The notes under the pieces: generated by a model | Database searches by the model: none | What the model was told of the DNA's origin: nothing | What the model saw: only the letters and a program-made list of their open reading frames with translations | Shown here: in pieces, positions 35,191-48,000 of the stretch | Numbering within the stretch: position 1 is the first letter of the stretch | Layout of the letters: each line of letters opens with the position of its first letter | Translations under genes and position numbers: made by a program | Assembly (NCBI GenBank): GCA_948567375.1 | Contig: OX419758.1 | Coordinates: 46,639,473 to 46,703,472, forward strand | Length of the DNA stretch: 64,000 nt | Reading direction: 5' to 3' | DNA from: Lunularia cruciata | Taxonomy: Eukaryota > Streptophyta > Marchantiopsida > Lunulariales > Lunulariaceae

Positions 35191-36000
35191 CAGAGGAAAC
35201 TTGACCAAATATGGACTTATGCATTTATATCGAATCATCCCTCTCCTGTCTAGTCAAAATAGGTTCCCATGGTATAGTAAAAATAGGTTCCCATGGTATA
35301 GTACACTTCTTTAAATAACTCTATTCCGTCTAGAGGCTCAAGAGACTTTACACTCCTTGGTTATCATGGTAAAAGTCAGTTAAGGACAACTCACTTGAGA
35401 TGGTAGAATGTATCAACTTCTGCAGTCGCGGCGACTCCAAAGTGGACTGGCGATTACTAATCGCAAGTGTGAAGTCCAAGTTGTGAAGCCTTTGTTAACC
35501 TTGAACACGGAAAGAAATTGGTATTCCCAAAACACATACATCCTGCTCATGGAATAATGTGTACACCTCTTCACAGGATAGGATGATCATCCTGTCGATG
35601 GATGTACCTACGTCAAGAGAAGTCTAGTGTCACGAGCAACATGTCTTTTCTAAGTCGCCTCATACACCGCAAACTTCAACTGCGTTCACCATAGGCCTAG
35701 CTGTAGTCCGTCATGTCATGTCAGTCATGAATGACCCTAGAAAACCTGCAGAACTAATCTCGATAGCTGATACTTAACTTGTACAAGGTGGCTATCGAGT
35801 TTATCGACTACTGTTATCAACCATGAAGCCGGCACAAGTAGGCCTCATAAGTAAACGTCTACGTTGAAAATGCTATGAAGAACATCCACAGCTTCAATCA
35901 TACGAAGTAGAACCGCCACTAAGTGAAGGACAACACTAGCTAATTATCCTGAGAAAATTGAGTTAGTGGCACTCTCTAACCATCCAGTCTAGACAGCAAT
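35191..36000. other. Region downstream of the NRAMP gene
   Basis: It contains a 24-bp direct duplication (35256-35279 and 35280-35302) and otherwise unique sequence that probably includes the NRAMP 3' UTR. I see no clear AATAAA signal on the minus strand within the first few hundred bases and no other gene. Confidence 0.4.
35256..35302. repeat. 24-bp tandem duplication
   Basis: AAAATAGGTTCCCATGGTAT plus AGTA occurs twice in tandem. No function is apparent. Confidence 0.85.
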
Positions 36001-39000
36001 TTACTGCCGCTGGCCAGTTAGTGACAACTGCGGTTGTCCAGCATCTTTAAAATCAAAACTGTCTAACAACCCGTGTAGCTCTAAATCAGCTGAATCTCTA
36101 GACACTTCGGCTGCACCTGTATCAACTCCTTCTAGTTCATCTCCACTTTCTGAAAAGAGATAAGTCAGTTCTCTATCCCGGCGTATCGCTAGATACAGAA
36201 TTGCTCCTAAATACAAAAGGATGCCTAGGGCTCCACTTGATCCTAAAAGCACCAAGCTTATAGTGGAAAAGCTACTGTGCAAAATCCAGTCCCAGAGAGC
36301 ACTTGATACGAAGTAAATATTGATCAACATGACACCAAAACCGATAATCCAAGTAACGGATGTCACCTGCAATCAGTGGTGATGTAGTGTTTTGTTAGAA
36401 CACTTCACGGTATTAGCATACCAGAAAAATCATACGAAACATAAAAATCTCTCCAAGAATGTTTCTCGAACTTCTCGACACGGATAGACTCTTGGAGAGG
36501 CATAGCACTTGAGAAACTTCAAGGGTTGAGAACTTCACCACCGTAGAGTTCGCATATGGACCCATCTTCATTGTGCTACTTGTGAACTTCAACAAAGGAA
36601 TCAGTGCGAACGGAAGTTCAAAAGACAGAATCATCTGTGCACATTACAAGTAAGAAGATAAACATCCCCTCAAACCCGCAGAAGCTGAAATATACGGAAG
36701 CAAAAATAGGTCAATAGAAGAGTGCGAAGACTAAGTGGCCTCGCACGGTCACTGCCACCATATAATAGAAGTATCTGTTTCGCAAAATGAAATTAAGAAC
36801 ACCGTAAGGGGCCAAAATGGACAACGTCAATAGAAGCAACAATCTTCACTACTGTAGAAAACCATGTAATGTTTTTGCTGTAATTTGAAATTGATTTGTA
36901 AATCACACAGTTATTAACCCCCTTCCCCAGAATTACGTCTTTTTAGGTACCTCTCAACCTGATTGCTACCATCTTAGTGAAGCTGACCAGGTTCGGAAAA
37001 CAACAAAGAACTTCCACAACCGATATGCTTACCCGCACTGGTACCATGCCTGATAAGAATGATCAGGTTTTAAGGGACTGATATGTTTACCGATGAAATT
37101 ATGATCAGCTTTCCAGCTCCAGCGGATCCTCCAATCAGTGCAACAATTAGACTTGGTACAATGGCCACGCTGCGAGTCAATAGATTCCGAAGCCATGGCT
37201 GAAATTGTAGATTAAGGAAGCCCTACAGAAGAGAAGCCAAACTCAAAGTTAGAAACTGTTTCCTGTGACTATCGAACCATATCTTCACCGTACCTGATCA
37301 ATACATGACAATGAACCAATTTGAGGGAGAAGGGACATGTATTGAGGGCAGAAAGCAACACGGCCAAAGAACCTAGTTCGTTTGCCTACATACGTGCGTG
37401 GGTAACCAGCAGATTCTTTCCTATAAGCTTATGTTGAAAGGTAAACCAGGATGGTGATGAATGGAAAGGACAAGCAGATCTCATAGAACTTGCATCATAT
37501 TGGAGAAAAGAATCACTAAGAAAATGTATACCTGCATCACGTACTGTCCAGCATATGTTCCCGTAATGGTTGAACTCTGACCCGAAGCCAAGAGAGCAAT
37601 CGCAAAAAGCTGAAAGCTCCACTTACCAAGTACATTCTGTGCCGAGAAAGAAAGTTATGATCTTGACCGACATTCTAACAGAACAAAAGCACAATGAAAA
37701 TATAGAAAAACCCGTTCATTAGAACAAGGTTCATACCCACTTAAGACTAATGGACAAGACATGGCACTGAGATCTAAGTGTGAGAAGGAAATCGCAATTG
37801 ACTGACATTCTGACAGAAGACCAGTACATTGCTGCCTGGCAGGGTCCGCAAATTCCCATATTAAGTATTGAGTGTTAACTATTGTACTTGTTAGATGTAA
37901 CCATGGTAGTAGAATTACCTACTCGAAGTAAAAATGACGCCCGGTTGAGGTCCAAGTTGCTACAACTGTCGTGATTTTCATCCGACAAGCTCTTGCTACT
38001 GCATACTGCTCCGCTCACAGAAATTACACATACATTGATCAAAAAGGATAAGAAAAGAGCAAACCCACTTTCCACCAGGTAGTATCTGCATGCGTCCTGT
38101 ACAGAAACAATGACAATTAGTAAGTAGATTAACTACAAGGAAGAAGCTGAGCACTAGAGCAGCTGCCCATGAAGCTCTCTTAAAAGGATAGATTCCCCAA
38201 ACGGCAGAGATTTGGAATATTCAGACTCGACATCCAATACCATAATGCTGGGACCTGTTCTTGGAATTCTTCTTGTCAAAACAAGAGCGGAGTGTAGGAA
38301 AAGATTGTGTCTGCAAGCACGATTACAATTCTGTTAACTTTGAGTTTTCGTCACCGTCAGAAGCAAGGTTATCATGTAAAGATGGTCGGAGTTTAGGGGT
38401 CTCTAGACAAATTTGGCCGATGACCAGAGTGAAGTTTAGAACGAGAAAATAACTGATAAGCATGATATTGAAGTAAGAATGCAATGAAGAGTAAACGAGA
38501 ATGAGACTGAGCATATACTGCAGGTACTGTGCAGTCAATAGTACAGTAGGAAAACTTTTGTTTTTGGCAATTTGTCTTGAGAAGTATCTGACAATGAGTG
38601 GTGCTAATGAGAAGTTTCACAATATCTGGTGAAGGGAGAGGGTATCACTACTTCTCCCTTTCCCGAACTGGACATCAATTTACATTTTGATTAAAAAGAG
38701 AGTCAAGCTACAACCGCGGGCTAAGAGACATCAAAGAACCCCGCTCACTGATAAACATAGGGCATTGATAAGGGAAACATGATCCAAAATTCCCAATATC
38801 AGGAAAGAACGAAGATGGCCGACTTACGGCATAACCATGGCCCCGAGCAGAGAAATGGCAAGCCCTGTCGCTCCCGGACCTTCAAGTTTGGGAACAATCA
38901 GGCCAGTCACCATGTCACCAAGAGGGGGTGAAGCATACCCCAACTCCACAAAGAAGCAAGCTGCCATTGTAAAAACCAAAAACGCAATCAATAACTCCAG

Positions 39001-41367
39001 CTTCCGAACCTGTGATCCCACATCCAAACAAGAGAAGTGTCCACCCGTTCAGCATTTCGTAAACGGAAATATAAAGACCTTCGCGTCGTGAATAGATCAT
39101 ACGTTATCTAGAAAGGAGGAAGGAAGCAAGGGAGTGCTCGTTCGTCCTTAAAATCCACTGAGACAGTAGCCGAGAGGTTAGAGCGATGATCATTACCCCG
39201 TACTGTTGTAAGGCAAGGAGCATTAAGGTACTGCAACCCGTAAGTAGTACACCAGCCCATACGGGAACACTGAAGAGCATATTGAGAGCATAGGCAGAAC
39301 CAATGACTGCACATAAAGAGTCACAAATTTGCATTAATGGAACAACACAGACCAGAAATTATTATCTCGGTCTCAAGGATATTCATCTTGAGAAGGAATG
39401 AGTCCAAACCCCAGATTTCCTACGTAGACAAACGCGCGGAAGGAGGTTTATACGCCTACAAAGGAGACTAATGACCTCGTTGAAGCACTGGCGTTCTAGC
39501 CTCTGGTGTTCTTCAGAACAATACCTTCTGGGATATCGCTTGCAACAATGGCAAGCTCGGCAAGTAACCATAAGCCCAAGTTGGTATATCTCGGATATTC
39601 CGTCCGGCAGTGCTCTGAAAGGTGTTTTTCTGCAAGAGACATGCTATAACCCTAAGAGACATGTATGCAAAACAGGAAGAGCTCTCGCACGCGAAGCAGA
39701 CTTTCCCAGTACTGCACATGATAATAGCCATTAGCATGTTGAGGGCAGGCAGAACTGTATGGCGTGCAGACATGTGAATGAGAAGCTTGTTCATGCAAAG
39801 ACGAAGAGTGAGGTCATAACTGTGATGGTATGTAATCCCGACCACATACCACGGTGGGCATTTGCGTGCTTACCAGTTACTACCCCCAAATTCGCTGCTA
39901 AAGACTGGATGATCAGTGCGAAACAAGAAGCAAGGAGAATAACCCACAGGAGCTGCAAAGGTGACACCAGAATCCATGAGATTGAGGAAGCAATAAAGAC
40001 ATCATTAAAGAGCCGGGTTTGTTTCGAGAGATGCTAACAAGTCCCCTGATGACAAGATTTAAGTACTCAGCTTTAAAATATTCTGCGCTCAAATCAACCG
40101 GCCCATAACTTTAAAGAAAAGTACGAGGCCAAGTGGTGAGACAGTCGATTTCAACAGGATAGCCGCCCCAGAGTTACTATCTGACTGTCCACTTAATATA
40201 TACCATTCAAATTCAGCGCTTCCCTCCGCACATACAAATGGAGTACGAAAAATGCTGGCCAAGAGTAAAATGTAATTCAAGACCTAGTCCTGATCTGAAA
40301 ATCGGCCAGCTGCTGATTCGTTCTTCGACAGGGCCAACATATGCTCAAGTGCCGGCAAATGGAGCGAGAAACGTTTAAGCAACAAACCTGATACTGGTAA
40401 CGCGCTCCTGCTTGTAGATCACTTTCAACTTCACAGCACCAATTTCAGATGTTAGATGAAGATTCTAGGCAAAAGCAATCAAAACGCAGAATAGCGTAAA
40501 GTTTTGAATGCTTACAATTTCCGGGATCGATGTAGGCTATGGACACCAAGAACCCGGGACCGACATACGCCATTAACTTGCGCCATCCTCGTCTCTGCAG
40601 TAGCAATGACCAGCGTTCAGCTATATTGCCGTCGTCATTTCCTGTTACAGAAGTAGCAACAACAGTAGGCTTCGCGAAAAATGCCAACATCCTTCTATCT
40701 GAGAGCTGCAGCCTGAATATTTGAAGAGAAATGCAGATTACTGCATGTCTGTCGGCTCGTAAAAGAGGACATGCATCTTCTACCATGCAATATACACGCG
40801 ATCGATAAACATATCAAGTTAATTTGGGTGCAAGAATGGTTAACCGTTTCTCTAATTTCCTGCTCTCTACAGGCGTCACAAAGAGGAGATCCTTATCGAA
40901 CCAATTCCAGGTTCCACTTCGACTGTTCATATGTCCACTGAGGGATAATCTCTCAAATGGTAAGCGGCATGGAAGAGTTGGTGAGTACAGCAAGATAGCC
41001 ATCTTCCGCTTCAGTCCAGATTTTCATCGTTTCATTGAGTATTGTCAACAAAAGATTCACCAGTTCGGGCCAGTTGAACATGTACATACATTTTTCTCGA
41101 CATTCCATTGAAATTCAGCCAATCAGCCTGAGACATGTAGCTAGCTGGCAAGCGTAAACCTAAAATTGAATCGCAATTTGAACGAAGAGCAGGGAATGGA
41201 GGGAATTTCGTTCGTACATCTGGGACGTGCACTTCATCGACCTTAACCCCTCTGTCAGGACGAGCGAAGGAAGCCTCCACCGATTTACCAGTGCCTGAGT
41301 GGTCAAAATTCGGGGAAGCATTTGCAGATTCATAACGATGATGATGCGCCTCCGAATCTGGAGCCAT
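36001..41367 (-). CDS. NRAMP: NRAMP family divalent metal transporter (13 exons)
   Basis: Proton-coupled importer of Mn2+/Fe2+-type metals, a multi-pass membrane protein. Exons, each with GT-AG borders and matching phases: 41367-41090, 40712-40516, 40428-40388, 39952-39874, 39629-39525, 39306-39197, 39009-38828, 38310-38241, 38096-37923, 37636-37532, 37222-37091, 36634-36539, 36366-36001. The protein has 644 residues; an internal ATG at 40690 would give 544, close to the usual family length of about 530. The metal-site motifs are intact: DPGN in the first helix (split after GN by intron 2) and MPH in the sixth (split by intron 7). Also present are [50 protein letters not shown] and [12 protein letters not shown]. 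It is closest to the AtNRAMP1/6 type. Odd points: the usual VVTGKH is VVTEKH across the exon 4/5 border, and exon 1 encodes a His/Ser-rich extension of about 100 residues. Exon 1 is the least certain part. Confidence 0.93.
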
Positions 41368-41628
41368 AGCTACTTACCAGTCCAGAAACGTGAACAACGT
41401 TGAATTTTTAGATGTAAGACATGGAAGTCCCTGAAATATTTCGGCCCAGGGCCATACCGATTTTGAACAAGCACAAATATCCGCGACGTGATTTCTTGAC
41501 TCGGCTCCTGAAGACCACCTGGATCGAATAGAGAGTAAACAATCGAGACTCAGCCACAACTGGTGAAGCCAGGACTGAGGTCAAAACCTGGCAAGGCTGC
41601 AGAGATTGACAAAGAGAGGATGAGACTG

Positions 41629-41638
41629 TATTTTTATA
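41629..41638 (-). promoter_or_regulatory. Putative TATA box of the NRAMP gene
   Basis: TATAAAAATA on the minus strand, about 260 bp upstream of the first ATG (41367). It would put the start site near 41600 and give a 5' UTR of about 230 bp. The assignment rests on the motif and its position only. Confidence 0.35.
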
Positions 41639-41639
41639 C

Positions 41640-44574
41640 CGATCAACATCAACGGAGAAAGAGGACAGAACACAGACGCAAGCACCGCGCTGCTAAATCC
41701 ACCAACAGGCCTGTAAACGGTGAGGAAGATCACGAAACGGAGATAATTGTACGAGAGACTCGGGAAGCAATCTAAGCTTGTATGGGTTCAAGTTACGCGA
41801 TCCTTCTCTAATCGTTCTTCTGTCCCTTCATGAATAAGATTAACCAGCGAGATGAAGAGCCACAGTTCCGTACTGTGGCCCATAGACCATCGCGAAATGC
41901 AGAAATGCATCAAACCCGAAACGTATCGCGAAACTGTGCTGTTCTACTGGTCTCGTCTTCATCATCTCCTTGCTGTCTCATTATGTGTCTCGTGTGCAGA
42001 GCAGGCATGCCGCAAACACAGGCCAGCACCGCTCCGTCGTCCGTCACCGTCGTCTTGCCAACGTCTTCGCCCATTATATTTCCTCTTCCACTGTACCGCG
42101 CGTTTAATTTCTTAAATCTGGGAATCGTGTTCTTCGGTTTGCTTTGACTTTGCAGTATTATCAGGCTTTCTCCTAATCAAAGAATAGCAATTCATTTTCG
42201 CATTTTAAAAGCTCCTACCTCGAAAACTCGTTCTAAAACAATAAAAGATTCTGAATAGAAGAATTTTCCAAAATGCATTATTTAAAAATTTATTTTTTAA
42301 AATGCTTAAAGCCGGAAATTATTACCAGAATTTACCAGAATCCCCTCCTCGCACGACCGTTCCAACTCACGATGCTCCACAACAATATCTCTGCCAAATA
42401 TGAAGATTTCAAATGAAAATGGATCATTTCGGAGAATACTTTTCTATACGTGGAGTATTTTGGAAAATTCTCCTTCTAAATAAGTTGTCAGTTAATGGCA
42501 TGCGAAAAGTGCCCTATAGAGCAAGAGACTGAGAAGCTAACGAAGTGTGCACATCTAAGGCTCATCAAAGTTTGAAAATGAAAATTTTCCTTTCTTTGCT
42601 GATTATTTTCCACGTATACAAACTTGAAGTAGTCTAAGTTTACTTCATTGCACAAAAAGAACACACGTCCATGCTCGCGATCTTGGTCAAGATATCCATG
42701 TGCACAAACCTGAATTAATGCATCCATGCCCACTGCTTCGTTATTTCAATATATTTATTTGTGATAAGCCTAGAGCACAAATCTGAATTAATGAATCCCT
42801 GCCCACTAGTTTGTCGTTTCAAAATATTTATTTGTTATAAGCCTAGAGAGATCCACTTAAGAGGAGCGTATCTTTTTAATAAGTATAAATATCTATCTTA
42901 TGATGGGTCGTTCCACTTTATCGGTTTTGTCTGAAAATATTTTGTGAAAATTTTCATCGGGTCAAATTTTACACATAATGTAAAAGAGTTTCTCAATGTT
43001 CACTTATGTCCTACCAATAGTACAGAATTTTTTGTCCCTCATCATTGATATGGAATATGATTCCTACAAAAAGTACAAAAAATTTGTGTAATATCATTAA
43101 TAAGGATCATTTAGAAAATATAAACCTACTTAAAATTCCTCACAACTCAAGAAAAATTGAATTATTAAGGATTCTTATAATTATTATAATAGTATATCTG
43201 AATTTTGATTTTTTTAATAAATTCTCTAAAACAAGCAGGTTTTCTTATTAATAATTTCTTTTAACAATAAGAAAAATACAATGAGCAAAATAAGTGAGTA
43301 GTGGATAAAGATCCGTAATCAAGTTTATTGATGAAATAATAAAATATTCATAATTATACTATCTTTGGCCAAAATCTTTGCAAACCACCATCATAGTTAT
43401 TCTCAAGGGGGGATGAGTAGTATTTTGGTAAGACTTTAGTTTTTCATCCCTATAAGCAAACGCAAATATATAAGGTCAAGGAAAGTCAGGAAGTATAATT
43501 CATTCTTTTTGAGAGATAAATAAGCTATGATATTTATTGGAGATCGTCTCATTTAAAGTACCAAAGCTAGTTTGCTATGATGCTTTGATGTTTAATTTAG
43601 TGATCATAATTGTTTTATTAACCGTTCATAAATGCTTAGTGATGTCCATTTATATATCATTTTTTATTTATACAATTGGAATTACCATTCTTAATAGTAT
43701 TAATTCCAATGGATGAGTCCTTAGTTTTGACTCCTTGGAGAGATTAAGGAAGTGTATACTTTGAAATGGAGAGCTCACTCCTTCCATATTGAGCCTCTTT
43801 GCCATTATAGATACAACGTGCAAGCATAACTTGAATCCTCTATGCTAGAGTTAGTTATGCTTCATGAGTGTAATCAGGTGTTTATTGTTATAATATATAG
43901 AGATTTGTGCTTATTGAAAAAAAAAGTGAGATTGAAATTCAAGTGCAAAATTTTCAATCTCGAGTGTGAGCATTATGGTATCTTTGATGTGATTGATAGT
44001 ATTTTTTATCACCAGAATTTGTTGCCAATATTTGTTAGATATATTTTCAATTGGTGTGGATTGTGAGGAGTTGTTGTAAAATTTTACAAAATAGTTATCA
44101 ATTGCTTAGATTATGTATGAAAGTATTATTAGATTTTATGGACTAGATTATGAAATGATAAAATTGAAGTAGTAGCATTGTACAAAGTATGGTAAAAATA
44201 GCAATTGATTTACTAATTTAGAAAATGAAATAAAGGATTTGTGTTCAATGGAAAATTTTGTTGGTTTATATTTTATCAGATTTTTAATTTAGAAGAGCCT
44301 AAATTTTGAGATTGAGATTTTGGAGTTAGCATTGAATCCCATAGTGTGTTTGATTGGAGATACAAATCTTCTAAAGTTAGAGGTTTGAAATTGGTAGATT
44401 TGGAGGTATTGATCCTCTCAAATTAGAGATTTTAATTTAGCTTAGGTCAAAATTGAAAGCTCCTATCTACTCATCTACTACAACTAAGAAAGATATACCT
44501 CCTTAAATCCAGCCTCAATGTGGATCCATTATGAGTAAATTTTTTAAATGTTAAAATGTTCCTCTAAGTTAAAA
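41640..44574. other. Upstream and AT-rich intergenic DNA
   Basis: 41640-42120 is of normal base composition and may hold NRAMP promoter sequence. From about 42180 to 44570 the DNA becomes very AT-rich with short random frames. I recognise no gene, RNA or LINE copy here. Confidence 0.5.
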
Positions 44575-44992
44575 AATTCTAGAAAAGAAGTCTCAAAGAT
44601 GGTGCAAGACATTGCTGATATAGTCTCAAACAGCAACAACTTGCTGAAATGTAGAAAAAAATGAATGATTGACTCAAGGAATTTAAGAGCTTCTTGCCCC
44701 TATGTCTCAATGCATGAACACTCTTATGGTAGATTTAGAAACCATAAGAGAGGAGGTCATGACTGTGAAAGAGACTTTGAATTTGATAACCCAATATATC
44801 CATGATGCAAGAGGAGCAACAGTTTATTGTTAGACTCCACCAAGTGTATGGTGGAGTCTACTAAGAAGGTTGCTTCTTTGGGAGCACAAGCCACCAACAT
44901 TGCTTCACATAAGAGATCTTTACCAGCAAGCGATCCAAGAGAAATTGAGCTCTATGGAGTGGAGTTTTGATTTTCAATAGCCAATTGATCAA
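44575..44992 (+). mobile_element. Degenerate LINE ORF1/ORF2 chimera
   Basis: 44575-44910 is family 2-like ORF1 (KMVQDIADI, LAEM, MSQCMNTLMVDLE, VKETLN, KVASLGAQATNIAS) with many frame breaks. At about 44911 it is joined to the ORF2 segment RDLYQQAIQEKLSSMEWSFDFQ. It is a deletion derivative lacking the ORF1 C-terminus and the endonuclease. Confidence 0.75.
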
Positions 44993-45583
44993 TTTAGTAA
45001 CTTCATGGTTCGAGAGATTTTGAAATTTTGAGAGGAGAGATTTCCCAAAACTTTGGCATATTATACATTAGCACCTACTGGTCCAAAACTTGCAATTTGG
45101 TCTTGTTAGAAGCACATTGCAAAGAGGTTTCTATGACCACCAAGATTGCACCGTTCTGAGCTTTGTGCCAAAAGCTATGAGTGATTGAATTTTCTAACTA
45201 AGGATCCATATTTGAGAGTTTTTTCTTCATCATTAGAAGTCCCAATGGAATGATTTTTGTGGCATTGGATGCACCTTGAATAGTTCTTTCAATTGATATG
45301 AATCAAACTCAAAGACCACATCTATTCAAAAAGTTACAAGGATTCGAATTTTGTCATCCTTGGCAAATTTTAGGGTTTGAAGTGCAATTTTGAATGACTC
45401 TATCGCAACCAATATTGTAGCAAATGGAGTGATTGTGGTCTCATTAGAAGACCCATGCTAAGAGATTTCTTTCAAAGTTAAGCTTTTGCATTTTGGAGTA
45501 GTACACAGAGAGTTCTAGATTTTTGAATTTTGAGGAAGCTTTGAGGAGTCTATGTGATTATGCAAGAACTTGGAGGAGTATTG

Positions 45584-46089
45584 AAACAATGAAACAATGA
45601 AATATAAAGCCCATAAGACCCAAAGAGTCAAAAGGCTAGAAACACAATACAAAACACATGAAATGTGAGCCTAGGCCAAAGCCTATGGCATCTGACCAAT
45701 CTGTAACAAATTGGTCCGATGTAAACTAATCTCTGTCATATACTTCCCTAATGCTAAAGCTTCAACTTGTAAGAGAGTTGAGAAATCACTACAAGTAATC
45801 TTATGTCTAACTCTAATCTGCATGTAACAAGGGCAATCAACAAACACATTGTGCTCATCCTCAACTTTGCTCATAGTACACAATTTGCAAAGTCGCATGG
45901 AGTGCTCTATCTGCTGCCAACGTCCTTGTTCTACTTCTAGTCTATGAGAACTAGTTCTATATTGAGCAATAACATGTCTAAGTGAAGTAGAAATCCTAGC
46001 CAAGAGATAATCTTGCTCACAATACATCAACATAGGATTTACAAATTGCTGATAGAACACCATCTTTGTATTGGGTTGCTGCCATAAGT
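45584..46089 (-). mobile_element. 5'-truncated LINE (L) in a LINE 5' UTR
   Basis: It has a (TTTCATTG)n tail, 3' UTR, hairpin region with the variant TNLLQIGQMP, zinc knuckle (CKLCTMSKVEDEHNVFVDC) and ORF2 back to WQQPNTKMVFYQQ. Open over about 135 codons but 5'-truncated and non-functional. Confidence 0.85.
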
Positions 46090-46168
46090 GCCATCTCTCT
46101 ACAATCACAAGTGCAGATCCAATGAAGATTAATGCATCAGAATTTGTGACTTACAAGCTCTCTTTCAA

Positions 46169-47553
46169 GGCCAAGCTCGCAGCATATGAAGGTCTGAGCA
46201 AGCAATGGTGACAATTCTCATTCTCATCTATTCTTTTGGATGGTTCTTGATTTTGGAGTTTTGGTGGCAGATACTCAGATGCTTGTATCTCTTCCAATAC
46301 TTTATAAAATAGAGTCATTAGGGTCTCATTAGAAGGACCATTCCAAGAGCTTTCTTTCAAGGTAAAGTTTGTGCAGTTTGGAGCAGCATACAAAGAGTTG
46401 TAGATTTCTGAATTCTCTAGAAGTTTTGAGAACTCCATGTGATAGGGCTAAAATTTAGAGAGGTATTGCTTTGTGGTCACAAATGAAAATCCATTGATTA
46501 TTGTTGCATCAAAACGTGTGACTTACAAGCTATGTTTCAAGTTCAAGCTCACAGCATATGGAGCTCTGAGAAAGTAGTGGTGACAATTCTCATTCTGTCA
46601 CAACTCTTGGATCTTGGTGTTTGGAGTGCCAACTTTGGAGGGCCAATTCTCTTCACTACAAACCCAGTTCAAGTCATTCTTGTGTCATAAGAACCACATA
46701 GTCATAAGCTTTTATTGAATCTATATTTGAGGAATTTGACTATTTAGGGCAGATGATATGACCAATTGATTCACTCTTATACTTCCAAGTACTTTGTGTT
46801 AAGATCTACTCATGTGAAGTAGGATTGCTTTGTACTTATCAGTCCAAATCAAGTGATTTTTGTACCAATAGAACAAGTATTGCACAAAGTTTCTATTGAC
46901 GTCTGAGCTGGGTTTGTAGTGAAGAGAATTGGCCCTCCAAAGTTGGCACTCCAAACACCAAGATCCAAGAGTTGTGACAGAATGAGAATTGTCACCACTA
47001 CTTTCTCAGAGCTCCATACGCTGTGAGCTTGAACTTGAAACATAGCTTGTAAGTCACACGTTCTGATGCAACAATGAACAATGAACAATGAACAATGAAA
47101 TATAAAGCCCAAAAGACCCAAAGAGTCAAAAGGCTGGAAACACAATACAAAACACATGAAATGTGAGCTAATGGATTTTGATTTGTGGATTTCCAATGGA
47201 TTTTCATTGTGAGCCAATGGATAATCAATGGATTTTCATTTGTGACCACAAAGCAATACCTCTCTAAAATTTAGCCCTATCACATGGAGTTCTCAAAACT
47301 TCTAGAGAATTCAGAAATCCACAACTCTTTGTATGCTGCTCCAAATTGCACAAACTTTACCTTGAAAGAAAGCTCCTTGAATGGTCCTTCTAATGAGACC
47401 CTAATGAATCTATTTTATAAAGTATTGGAAGAGATACAAGCATCTGAGTATCTGCCACCAAAACTCCAAAATCAAGAACCATCCAAAAGAATAGATGAGA
47501 ATGAGAATTGTCACCACTGCTTGCTCAGACCTTCATATGCTGCGAGCTTGGCC
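46169..47553. repeat. Large inverted repeat (foldback) of LINE 5' UTR sequence
   Basis: Arm 1 is 46169-46667. Arm 2, its near-identical reverse complement, is 46908-47553 and contains a nested solo LINE 3' end (47071-47168) and a small local expansion (about 47169-47225). The spacer is about 240 bp. The arms differ by only a few substitutions over roughly 500 bp. Any transcript through here would form a long hairpin. Confidence 0.85.
47071..47168 (-). mobile_element. Solo LINE 3' UTR
   Basis: About 98 bp: four TTCATTG-type tail units and the 3' UTR up to the CTCACATTTCAT block, with no ORF2 codons. It interrupts arm 2 of the inverted repeat and is absent from arm 1, so it inserted after the duplication. 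Confidence 0.85.
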
Positions 47554-48000
47554 AGACAAGGAAGTTGTGATAGTTTGAAATCTATGACTCCTTGTACATC
47601 ATGGCATTGTGAAGTGTAGATTCAAGTTATTCTATCCTTGTACTCAATGATCCAAATGAAGTGATCTTTGTGTCATTAGAATAAACTCACTCAGTCCTTT
47701 ACATTGAAAGTTGATTGCTAGAGGTTAGGGGACAGGTTAGAAGCTCTTGGTACCTCAAATTTTGCAGCCTTTGGTATCTCTTTGCAGTATAGATTTGGAA
47801 GATAATATCTTTGCACTCACATATTCAAATGAGATGATTCTTATCTCATTAGAACCAGCTTCTCAAGGTCCTTACTTCAAAACCTTCCAAGAAGTGCTTA
47901 GAGTTGTAAAAAAAAAGCAATGCTTACTTGAAAATCTTGAAGTTTTGGTGTTGGAAGTAAAACTTCTAGATTGACTGTGAGTGATAAGTGATTGGCACAA

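Larger units (their letters stand above)
45008..48000 (+). repeat. LINE 5' UTR monomer array with inversion and insertions
   Basis: A plus-strand 5' UTR starts at about 45008 (GAGAGATTTTGAAATTTTGAG) and can be followed through monomers to the bases just before an ORF1 start (TGATTGGCACAATG at 47990-48002). ORF1 itself is absent. It is broken by minus-strand insertions (45584-46089, 47071-47168) and by a large inverted segment (46908-47553). It has more monomer units than copy B because of the inverted duplication. Confidence 0.72.

Noticed and set aside
38141-38180. CTTCAT...GCTCTAGTGCTC on the minus strand looked like a broken NRAMP exon (LH...ALVLS)
   Set aside because: The true exon (38241-38310) is intact with correct phase and length, so the resemblance is coincidental intron sequence.
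41830-42147. 105-codon plus-strand frame upstream of the NRAMP gene
   Set aside because: Overlaps likely promoter/5' region, Ser/Pro-rich translation without family features, and a second overlapping frame of similar length.
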